Shown: piece by piece, positions 8,815 through 15,499 of the stretch
How positions within the stretch are numbered: position 1 is the stretch's first letter
Layout: every line of letters starts with the position of its first letter
From: an uncultured Bacteroidales bacterium
GTDB taxonomy: Bacteria; Bacteroidota; Bacteroidia; Bacteroidales; UBA4417
Assembly: GCA_937965665.1 (NCBI GenBank)
Contig: CALCJE010000265.1
Coordinates: forward strand, 1 to 33,858
Direction: 5' to 3'
DNA: 33,858 bases
Program-made: the position numbers and the translations under genes
Notes under the pieces: generated by a model
Told to the model about the DNA's origin: nothing
The model's input: only the letters and a program-made list of their open reading frames with translations
Database searches by the model: none

Positions 8815-11259
8815 TTAACTTTTGTTATTCGATAATCGCTGGTAATCAATATAATAAAGCAGTTTCAGCGAAATGTTATTCAGCTGCGGCTCACGAAATG
8901 TATCATCAAAGTTGTTGTAATAGTTCCCTGTTACGTGATCTTTTTCGCCGGTAATTTCATTTTTCCACACAATGTTCATGCTGCTGCCGGGGGCAAATAT
9001 CCATGAGAAAACCATATCCACATTAAAGGTTGAAAAAATAAAATCGTGGTTCTCCTGGTACGAGGTATTTGGGGTAAGATACCCGTTATCGAGTAAGGTA
9101 TAAAAACTGCTGTATTTTCCCTGAGAATAATAATGGCGGGCCATCAGGCTTAGTGATACATTATTTTTGAACAGGTATTTGCCGCTGGCTCCGTTTTCGA
9201 AAATATGAATATCGCGATTCCCGAATATCACATTGGCATCCTGGTTATTAACATAGCCGTAATCATTTATTTCCCTGTCGTAGCCAAATGAAAAACTGAA
9301 GGTTATCTTGTTGTTTAAACGAAGCAACGGGCTAAGTTCGGTTCCAAAACCTTTGGAGCCATCACGGGCGGCATAATATGCACTTACTGATGCATCCAGT
9401 GCAAATGGTTTCCTGTAATCTGTCGAAATGGAGTAGTTGCCCCAAACCGACCTGGCATCCATGTAGTACATGCCTTCGGTACGAGGTTCGTAGTAATCGT
9501 AAGTCTCAACCAGTGCATGACCGATTCCGCCCCACATCGAAAGATACTTTAAGGTAGTGAGCGAGAAATTATATTTCAGGTTGGCAGTCTGAGGCTTATG
9601 GGTAGTGAAATTGTTCTGGTTTGAGAGTGATATACTCCCGGATATGTCGCGCAAAACCCAGAAAGGTTTATAAATGGAGTAACTCACACTTGCTGCGTTA
9701 TTGTTGTAATTGTTGTATATGGTGAGTCCCATGTCGTTGGCATTAAATTTATCGTCAAGGGTTCCGCGGCTCACTGACCATTGCAGGTTTCCATTGGTTT
9801 TCGAAGCGCTCATACCATATTTGTACCCGCGAACTGCCGATGCTTCATTTTCGGCATCTGCCGGCATAAAAACCTGGCTTATGCCACCTGACAGGCTGAA
9901 ACGGTATGTGTTCGATTTATCATTCAGCGTTACACCGCTGGCTGTTACGTTGGCATCCTGGAAATTACTGCCCCTTATCACGTTGGTATTTGTTACATAC
10001 ACGTTCGAGTTATTCTTAAGCGCCTGGTCGAAAACGATAAGGTTATAGTTCGTTGCCGGGTCAGTAAGTACTTTACGATGATTATTTTCGGCATCAGAAA
10101 GTGTGGCATAGGTATTGGCGGTAACGGCATTTAACACGCCAATGGCAAGTCCTTTTTTATTACGTCCTGATACTTTGGTGGCATTTACCAGTCGCTGCTG
10201 CACCGGGTTTTTGCTGATGCTTTCACCATCTTTCAGCGAATCTTCAACACTGTAAAAGAGTGCAGGTGTTTTACCGATTCTCCGTGAGTAAAAAATATCG
10301 CCTTTCATAAAAAGATCCACAGCTTCCTTGAAAAATGGACGCTGTTCACTGTATACAGTTTCAAAGGCTGTAAGGTTTTTTACCTTGTTATCCGATTGCA
10401 CCTGGCTGAAATCAGGAAGCAGCGACATATCCAGTGTAAAACTTTCGTTTATCCCGTATTTCAGATCCATACCACCTCCAAAAGAAGATGAAACATCTTT
10501 GCCCGATGATTGGTCGGGAAAATGCTGAGCCTGCAAAACTACGTAAGGTGTGGCCGAAAGACGCACCGGTGGTTTTATATTATTCAGACCCTCGAGTACT
10601 CCCCAATACGGGAGGTCGTTTTTGGCTTCGAGTGATTCGAGCGACCACTGATCTGACTCACGGTTGCGCCGGATGGTCCTCGTCATTTCCATTCCCCATA
10701 TTTGCGGGTTAATGCGTGCAAAACGCAGGGCGGAGTAAGGTATTTTTAATTCGGCCACCCATCCGTTGCTGGTGATTTTTACATCGCTCTCCCAAACCGC
10801 ATCGTAGGTTGCATCCGATTCGCGCTGGTCGAACTGTACCCCCGATGCACTTACCTTGAAAGTATATGCATCCAGCTGGTTGTTATAGGTATCAAATTCA
10901 ATACTGAACATGTCCGCATTCAGGTTGTTGGCATCGCGTAAGCCTAACTGCTTTTCAATGCTGTCAGGATACGGATCGAACATATGGGCAAGCACGTAAA
11001 TAGCATAATTATCGTAGGCTATTTTAACTTCGGTGCGGAAGGAGGGAGGCGCATTGTACACCGGCTGATACTGGACGAAATCAGTGATGGCAGGAACATG
11101 ATGCCATACCGAATCATCTGCCATGCCGTTTACTTTTGGAGATGTCGAAATTTTGACCGCCTGTACCGATTTTCTGTTCGATCGCGGATCCGGATTCTTT
11201 TCTGCAAAAGAAGTAAAGCCAACTAATATAAGGAGGGTGGAAATGAAAAATGTGCGCAC
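8815..11259 (-). CDS. DUF5916 outer-membrane-type protein with CBM9-like domain
   Basis: An 814-residue exported protein with a signal peptide at about residues 1-19 (ending SFAEK). Residues about 35-220 form a CBM9-like beta domain, recognisable from KVNGMADDSVW, the EVKIAYDNYAIYVLAHMFD stretch and the ELKIPYSALRF segment. The remainder matches what I know of DUF5916: long, rich in aromatic and Asn residues with alternating polar/hydrophobic strands, and ending in a short aromatic strand, so probably an outer-membrane beta-barrel. The FKEAVDLFMKGDIFYSRRIG segment is typical. The substrate and role of the family are not firmly known; the N-terminal fold suggests carbohydrate or other small-ligand binding. 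Its -7 promoter box lies just upstream, and sucC is divergent from it. Confidence 0.87.
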   Translation of the reverse strand: MRTFFISTLLILVGFTSFAEKNPDPRSNRKSVQAVKISTSPKVNGMADDSVWHHVPAITDFVQYQPVYNAPPSFRTEVKIAYDNYAIYVLAHMFDPYPDSIEKQLGLRDANNLNADMFSIEFDTYNNQLDAYTFKVSASGVQFDQRESDATYDAVWESDVKITSNGWVAELKIPYSALRFARINPQIWGMEMTRTIRRNRESDQWSLESLEAKNDLPYWGVLEGLNNIKPPVRLSATPYVVLQAQHFPDQSSGKDVSSSFGGGMDLKYGINESFTLDMSLLPDFSQVQSDNKVKNLTAFETVYSEQRPFFKEAVDLFMKGDIFYSRRIGKTPALFYSVEDSLKDGESISKNPVQQRLVNATKVSGRNKKGLAIGVLNAVTANTYATLSDAENNHRKVLTDPATNYNLIVFDQALKNNSNVYVTNTNVIRGSNFQDANVTASGVTLNDKSNTYRFSLSGGISQVFMPADAENEASAVRGYKYGMSASKTNGNLQWSVSRGTLDDKFNANDMGLTIYNNYNNNAASVSYSIYKPFWVLRDISGSISLSNQNNFTTHKPQTANLKYNFSLTTLKYLSMWGGIGHALVETYDYYEPRTEGMYYMDARSVWGNYSISTDYRKPFALDASVSAYYAARDGSKGFGTELSPLLRLNNKITFSFSFGYDREINDYGYVNNQDANVIFGNRDIHIFENGASGKYLFKNNVSLSLMARHYYSQGKYSSFYTLLDNGYLTPNTSYQENHDFIFSTFNVDMVFSWIFAPGSSMNIVWKNEITGEKDHVTGNYYNNFDDTFREPQLNNISLKLLYYIDYQRLSNNKS

Positions 11260-11277
11260 TTAAAATGAAATTATCTG

Positions 11278-11285
11278 CAAATATA
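11278..11285 (-). promoter_or_regulatory. -7 promoter element of the DUF5916 gene
   Basis: TATATTTG on the minus strand is a perfect TAnnTTTG box about 19 bp upstream of the start codon. No clear TTG is seen at the expected -33 position. Confidence 0.5.
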
Positions 11286-11496
11286 TAGGTTGGTTTTTAT
11301 TCCTCCATTGTTAAAGAAAAATAATTATTTTAGCAGCATGCAATAAAGAAAGAATGCTGTTGCTGTCAATGGCTTGCATCGTATCGTAATATAAAATAAA
11401 TCAGTGAATTATGATAAATTGTAAGACCCGTTTTGTTGTAGCAGAATTCATATATCTACCTAGTTGCATATAATAAAATAATTAAACCAAGTTACG

Positions 11497-12690
11497 ATGA
11501 ACCTTCACGAATACCAGGCGAAACAGATTTTAAGCAGTTTTGGAGTGCCTGTTCCAAAAGGCATTATGGCCGAAACTGTTGACCAGGCTGTGGAAGCAGC
11601 TAAAGAAATACAAAAACTCAGCGGTTCGCAGTTTTGCGTTGTAAAAGCACAGATTCATGCAGGTGGCCGCGGCAAAGGTGGTGGTGTGAAACTGGCCAAA
11701 TCACTCGACGATGCCCGCGATAAGGCAACCAATATTTTAGGTATGAACCTGGTAACCCCGCAAACCGGAGCTGCCGGCAAGCTGGTGCGTAAGGTGCTGA
11801 TTCAGGAAGATGTTTATTACCCCGGACCATCACAAACCAGGGAATTTTACCTCAGTATGCTGCTTAACCGGCAGGAAGGCAAAGTGATGATCATGTATTC
11901 AACCGAAGGTGGTATGGATATAGAAGAAGTTGCTGAGCATACTCCGGATAAAATTTTTGTTGAAATCATCGATCGAAAAGTAGGCCTGCAGGCTTTCCAG
12001 TGCCGCAATGTGGCTTTCAATCTGGGCCTTTCGGGTGAAGCGCATAAAAACATGGTGAAATTTGTAAAAGGCATCTACGATACATACATGGGTGCCGATT
12101 GTGCCATGCTCGAAATAAACCCGGTGCTCAAAACCAGCGACGACAAAATACTGGCCGTCGACTGTAAAATGCGGCTCGATGGGAATGCTCTTTACCGTCA
12201 CCCCGATTATGCAGCCATGCGCGACATACACGAAGAAGATCCTTCGGAAGTAGAAGCCGGAAAATATAATCTCAACTACGTGAAACTGAATGGTAACGTT
12301 GGTTGTATGGTGAATGGTGCCGGCCTGGCTATGGCTACCATGGATATTATAAAACAAAGTGGCGGCGACCCGGCCAATTTCCTCGACGTGGGTGGCACCG
12401 CCAATGCCGAAAGGGTTGAACGCGCATTCAGGATCATACTCAAAGATCCTTCAGTGAAAGCAATTCTGGTGAATATATTTGGCGGTATCGTTCGTTGCGA
12501 CCGCGTGGCACAGGGAATTGTTGATGCTTATAAAAACATAGGTAATATCCCTATTCCGATCATTGTCAGGCTTCAGGGTACCAATGCTGAGGAAGCCAAA
12601 GACCTGATCAACAACTCAGGTTTGGCGGTTTATTCCGCCACTTCGCTGCAGGAAGCCGCCGACCTTGTTAACAAGGTGTTGCAGAATTAA
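11497..12690 (+). CDS. sucC: Succinyl-CoA synthetase beta subunit
   Basis: Beta subunit (397 residues, normal length) of succinate-CoA ligase, the TCA-cycle enzyme that couples succinyl-CoA cleavage to ADP or GDP phosphorylation. The start MNLHEYQAKQIL is the family signature. The ATP-grasp domain includes HAGGRGKGGGVK near 54-65, and the C-terminal ligase domain carries GNVGCMVNGAGLAMATMDIIK, FLDVGGTA and NIFGGIVRCD. The usual partner gene sucD is not adjacent: the gene is followed after about 40 bp by a strong terminator and then by convergent trpB2, so sucC appears monocistronic here. The 237-bp upstream gap to the divergent DUF5916 gene shows no perfect TAnnTTTG box on the plus strand. 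Confidence 0.96.
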   Translation: MNLHEYQAKQILSSFGVPVPKGIMAETVDQAVEAAKEIQKLSGSQFCVVKAQIHAGGRGKGGGVKLAKSLDDARDKATNILGMNLVTPQTGAAGKLVRKVLIQEDVYYPGPSQTREFYLSMLLNRQEGKVMIMYSTEGGMDIEEVAEHTPDKIFVEIIDRKVGLQAFQCRNVAFNLGLSGEAHKNMVKFVKGIYDTYMGADCAMLEINPVLKTSDDKILAVDCKMRLDGNALYRHPDYAAMRDIHEEDPSEVEAGKYNLNYVKLNGNVGCMVNGAGLAMATMDIIKQSGGDPANFLDVGGTANAERVERAFRIILKDPSVKAILVNIFGGIVRCDRVAQGIVDAYKNIGNIPIPIIVRLQGTNAEEAKDLINNSGLAVYSATSLQEAADLVNKVLQN

Positions 12691-12728
12691 CAAAAGCGTA
12701 TTAAACCTCTGATATTCAGCAGTTATAT

Positions 12729-12762
12729 AAACGCACCCTGTTATGGCAGGGTGCGTTTTTTT
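12729..12762 (+). terminator. Rho-independent terminator after sucC
   Basis: Arms AAACGCACCCTG and CAGGGTGCGTTT with loop TTATGG form a 12-bp perfect stem followed by a run of T. It lies 38 bp after the sucC stop and separates it from the convergent trpB2 gene. Confidence 0.93.
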
Positions 12763-12780
12763 ATTCGCTGAAAACGCATT

Positions 12781-14157
12781 CTATTGAAATGCAAGTTCAA
12801 TCGGGTGTGTCTGTCCTTCGATGTTATTGAGGATAGTGTCATCAAAATCAAAATCCACCAGTTTGTTATCGAGATACTGCTGGTAAGCATACATATCAAA
12901 GTACCCATGCCCGCTCAGGTTGAACAGTATGGTACGCGGTGTGTTTTCGGCTTTAGCCTTCAGCGCTTCCCTGATGGTAGCAGCGATGGCATGCGTGGTT
13001 TCAGGAGCCGGCAATATGCCTTCGGCTTTCGCGAATTTTAAGCCTGCTGCAAAACATTCGAGCTGGTCAATAGCCTGCGCTTCCACCAGGCCTTCGTTTA
13101 CCAGTGCGCTCACCAATGGTGCAGCACCGTGGTAACGTAATCCACCTGCATGAATATTGGAAGGTATAAAATCGTGGCCCAGGGTATGCATCGGCAGCAG
13201 GGGAGTCATACCGGCCACATCACCGAAATCGTACCTGAAAATTCCTTTGGTAAGCTTGGGGCAGGAGGCAGGTTCGACGGCAATAAAACGGGTTTTCTTT
13301 TTCCCTTCCAGGTTATGACGCACAAACGGGAAGGTGATACCAGCAAAATTCGATCCACCGCCAAAGCAACCTATCACAACATCGGGATAATCGCCTGCTT
13401 TTTCAAATTGCTTTTCGGCTTCGAGCCCGATAATGGTTTGGTGTAACAGCACGTGGTTCAGCACGCTGCCTAATGAGTACTTGGTTTTCGGGTCGGCTAC
13501 AGCAAGTTCAATGGCTTCGCTGATGGCAATTCCCAGGCTCCCCGGGCTGTCAGGATACTTTGCCAGGATATTTCTGCCGGCCTGGGTGGTAGTGCTGGGC
13601 GATGCCTCCACTTTACCATTCCAAAGGTTCATAAGCATCTTGCGGTAGGGTTTCTGGTCAAAACTTACTTTAACCATAAATACCTGCAGATCGATGCCGA
13701 AATGGTTACAGGCAAAACTGAGCGCGCTACCCCATTGACCTGCACCGGTTTCGGTGGTTATTTTTCTGATGCCTTCCATTTTATTATAATAGGCCTGTGG
13801 AATGGCAGTATTGGTTTTGTGCGAACCGGCAGGGCTCACCCCTTCGTACTTGAAGTATATTTTAGCAGGAGTACCCAGCATTTTTTCCAGGTGTGTTGCC
13901 CTGTAAAGCGGCGAGGGCCTGAACATAGCATACAATTCGCGGACCTCATCCGGAATGGCGATGAAACGCTCTGCCGACATTTCCTGTTTGATCAGTTCTT
14001 CAGGGAAAAGGGCGCTCATAGAGGCTCCATCGAGTGGTTTGAGTGTTCCCGGGTGTAAGGGAGGTAGCATTTTGCCGCCCAGATCGGCTGCAATGTTGTA
14101 CCATTTTTTTGGCATTTCTTCGGGAAGCAGCACAATGTTTCGATTGTTGTTTTTCAT
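12781..14157 (-). CDS. trpB: Tryptophan synthase beta chain, TrpB2 type
   Basis: PLP enzyme of fold type II, 458 residues, longer than TrpB1 (about 400) and matching the TrpB2 class. The Schiff-base Lys is K114 in GSHKTN, followed by TETGAGQWG near 135-143 (the catalytic Glu loop) and the phosphate-binding GGGSN near 266-270. The extended N-terminus (LPPLHPGTLKP, then FRPSPLYRATHLEK) is typical of TrpB2. The reaction is indole plus L-serine to L-tryptophan; some TrpB2 proteins are thought to act without TrpA or as serine deaminases. No trpA, C, D, E or F lies nearby, but the 5' leader carries a Trp-codon leader peptide and a terminator, which argues for a true role in tryptophan supply. It converges with sucC across the terminator at 12729-12762. 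Confidence 0.95.
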   Translation of the reverse strand: MKNNNRNIVLLPEEMPKKWYNIAADLGGKMLPPLHPGTLKPLDGASMSALFPEELIKQEMSAERFIAIPDEVRELYAMFRPSPLYRATHLEKMLGTPAKIYFKYEGVSPAGSHKTNTAIPQAYYNKMEGIRKITTETGAGQWGSALSFACNHFGIDLQVFMVKVSFDQKPYRKMLMNLWNGKVEASPSTTTQAGRNILAKYPDSPGSLGIAISEAIELAVADPKTKYSLGSVLNHVLLHQTIIGLEAEKQFEKAGDYPDVVIGCFGGGSNFAGITFPFVRHNLEGKKKTRFIAVEPASCPKLTKGIFRYDFGDVAGMTPLLPMHTLGHDFIPSNIHAGGLRYHGAAPLVSALVNEGLVEAQAIDQLECFAAGLKFAKAEGILPAPETTHAIAATIREALKAKAENTPRTILFNLSGHGYFDMYAYQQYLDNKLVDFDFDDTILNNIEGQTHPIELAFQ

Positions 14158-14197
14158 GGGTAATATAATTGATAAGTAAATGAATTGACTGAAAACG

Positions 14198-14223
14198 AAA
14201 AAGGCACATCGTAACGATGTGCC
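14198..14223 (-). terminator. Attenuator terminator in the trpB2 leader
   Basis: On the minus strand, arms GGCACATCG and CGATGTGCC (9 bp, perfect) with loop TTA are followed directly by T5. It sits 41 bp before the trpB2 start and 44 bp after the leader-peptide stop, inside the transcript leader rather than at a gene end. This is the position expected of an attenuator. Confidence 0.82.
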
Positions 14224-14266
14224 CCTGAATTGAGTATCCTCTATTATATTTTTTACATACCCGGGT

Positions 14267-14335
14267 TTACGCTACGATGTGCATTTGCCATCGGCGCCAC
14301 CAATAAAAAGAAAGGATATGCATAAAAGTCGTCAT
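14267..14335 (-). CDS. trpL: Tryptophan-rich leader peptide of trpB2
   Basis: A 22-codon open frame on the minus strand, starting ATG ACG ACT TTT and ending GTA GCG TAA. Codons 12, 13 and 16 are TGG, giving the core FYWWRRWQ; three Trp in 22 residues, two of them adjacent, is the hallmark of a trp leader peptide. An in-frame ATG at codon 5 is an alternative start. It begins about 11 nt after the expected transcription start and ends 44 nt before the terminator hairpin. The frame ends over a 13-nt segment nearly identical to the terminator's 5' arm and loop. Ribosome stalling at the Trp codons when charged tRNA-Trp is scarce would change folding and let transcription reach trpB2. The frame is too short for standard gene calling, and I infer translation from composition and position only. 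Confidence 0.8.
   Translation of the reverse strand: MTTFMHILSFYWWRRWQMHIVA
14270..14282 (-). promoter_or_regulatory. Competing (anti-terminator) segment of the trp attenuator
   Basis: GCACATCGTAGCG on the minus strand matches GCACATCGTTACG of the terminator 5' arm and loop at 11 of 13 positions. It can therefore pair over 13 bp, with one G-U, to the terminator loop plus 3' arm. It can also fold back on CGATGGC at the third Trp codon (5 bp plus 2 bp with a bulged A), giving a pause-type hairpin. It covers leader codons 18-22. Confidence 0.6.
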
Positions 14336-14352
14336 GCGCGGGATTTGAAATA

Positions 14353-14360
14353 CAAAAATA
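14353..14360 (-). promoter_or_regulatory. -7 promoter element for trpL-trpB2
   Basis: TATTTTTG on the minus strand is a perfect TAnnTTTG box. It places the transcript start near 14346, about 11 nt before the leader-peptide ATG. The -33 TTG is not at ideal spacing. Confidence 0.6.
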
Positions 14361-14452
14361 GTGATTTTTTAAATACAGTAAAAAAACTTCAAATTTTTTT
14401 ACCTGCCAATGTAAGGAATGGATAAACCGAAGATAAGTACGGATTTCAGAAT

Positions 14453-14482
14453 TTGCTCTCTTTCCTATTTCCATTACCTTTG
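14453..14482 (+). promoter_or_regulatory. Promoter of the methyltransferase gene
   Basis: TTG at 14453-14455 (within TTTG), 19 bp, then TACCTTTG at 14475-14482: a full match to the Bacteroidota -33/-7 consensus. The start codon is 23 bp downstream. Confidence 0.75.
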
Positions 14483-14504
14483 CAAATCCTATTAAAATCA
14501 TTTT

Positions 14505-15260
14505 ATGCAAACTGCCGAGCGAAGTTCAGGTCACGATCCGTCAGAACAGGTAATATACAACAGGTGTCTCTTTGCGTATAAAGCAACATCAGGCTTTGTA
14601 AAAGGTAATATTATTGAACTGGGCAGCGGCGAAGGCTATGGCGTTGAGTTGCTGGCACCGCTTGCCGACAAGTATCTTGCGGTTGATAAGTTCGATACCA
14701 ATGTTACAGGCCATGCAAATGTTGAATTTCGTAAGATGCTGCTTCCATCGCTTGCAGGCATTGCCGATAATAGTTTTGATTTTGCAGTTACTTTCCAGGT
14801 TATTGAACATATTCAGGATGATAAAGCCTTTATCCGCGAAATTCACCGCGTATTGAAACCGGGTGGCAAACTCTTTCTTTCCACGCCTAACCGGCTGATG
14901 TCACTTACCCGGAATCCCTGGCATATACGTGAGTACACGGCTGCCGAACTTACAGTCCTGGTTTCGCAGGTGTTTAAATCAGTTGAAATGAAGGGTGTGT
15001 ACGGCAATGATAAAGTGATGGAATACCACGAAAAAAACAGGGCTTCGGTACGCCGTATCACCCGTTTCGATATTTTTAACCTGCAATACCGCCTGCCGCG
15101 CCGCCTGCTCCAGATTCCTTACGACCTGCTCAACCGGCTCAACCGGCGCAGCCTTCTCGACGATAATTCATCGCTGGTAAACCTGGTTACGGTATCCGAA
15201 TTTTCAATCGGTGATTCCTCCGACTCAGCTTTCGACCTGTTTGTGATTGCTGAAAAGTAG
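14505..15260 (+). CDS. Class I SAM-dependent methyltransferase
   Basis: A 251-residue cytoplasmic methyltransferase of the Methyltransf_11/23 type. Motif I is IIELGSGEGYG near 36-46 (SAM-binding glycine loop) and the acidic residue ending strand 2 is in LAVDKFD. DNSFDFAVTFQVIEHIQD is the usual post-I/motif II region, followed by EIHRVLKPGGKLFLSTPN. The last third (RRLLQIPYDLLNRLNRRSLLDDN and on) is outside the Rossmann core and may bind substrate. The substrate is unknown; the family includes ubiquinone, lipid and small-molecule methyltransferases. It is divergent from the trpB2 leader, with a consensus promoter just upstream and no partner gene in an operon. The following 239 bp to hppA contains only the hppA promoter. 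Confidence 0.87.
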   Translation: MQTAERSSGHDPSEQVIYNRCLFAYKATSGFVKGNIIELGSGEGYGVELLAPLADKYLAVDKFDTNVTGHANVEFRKMLLPSLAGIADNSFDFAVTFQVIEHIQDDKAFIREIHRVLKPGGKLFLSTPNRLMSLTRNPWHIREYTAAELTVLVSQVFKSVEMKGVYGNDKVMEYHEKNRASVRRITRFDIFNLQYRLPRRLLQIPYDLLNRLNRRSLLDDNSSLVNLVTVSEFSIGDSSDSAFDLFVIAEK

Positions 15261-15421
15261 CGCATGGCGGGTATTCCTGCTGTACTGTTCCATTTCAACC
15301 GGTAACAAATGCCAGTAATATATCCAGGATCAGTTCATTGGATGTACTAAATTTTGTATTTCCCTATAAATCAGGCGTTAAGTCGGTGAATAAAAAAAAC
15401 CGGCTGATGCAATGCAAGCGT

Positions 15422-15451
15422 TTGCCTTTTCAATAAAGTACTGTATATTTG
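15422..15451 (+). promoter_or_regulatory. Promoter of hppA
   Basis: TTG at 15422-15424 (within TTTG), 19 bp, then TATATTTG at 15444-15451, a full consensus match. The expected transcript start is near 15458, about 42 nt before the ATG. Confidence 0.75.
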
Positions 15452-15499
15452 ATGCAATTGAAAATCTGCTTTATTTATTGTTAAACCTAAAATAAACTT

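Noticed and set aside
11260..11496. Promoter of sucC
   Set aside because: Only poor matches to TAnnTTTG on the plus strand (such as TATTTTAG), without a correctly spaced TTG.
14253..14510. 85-codon minus-strand open frame across the trp leader and methyltransferase start
   Set aside because: It is a different frame from the Trp leader peptide, overlaps two promoters and the start of the divergent methyltransferase gene, and has no family features.
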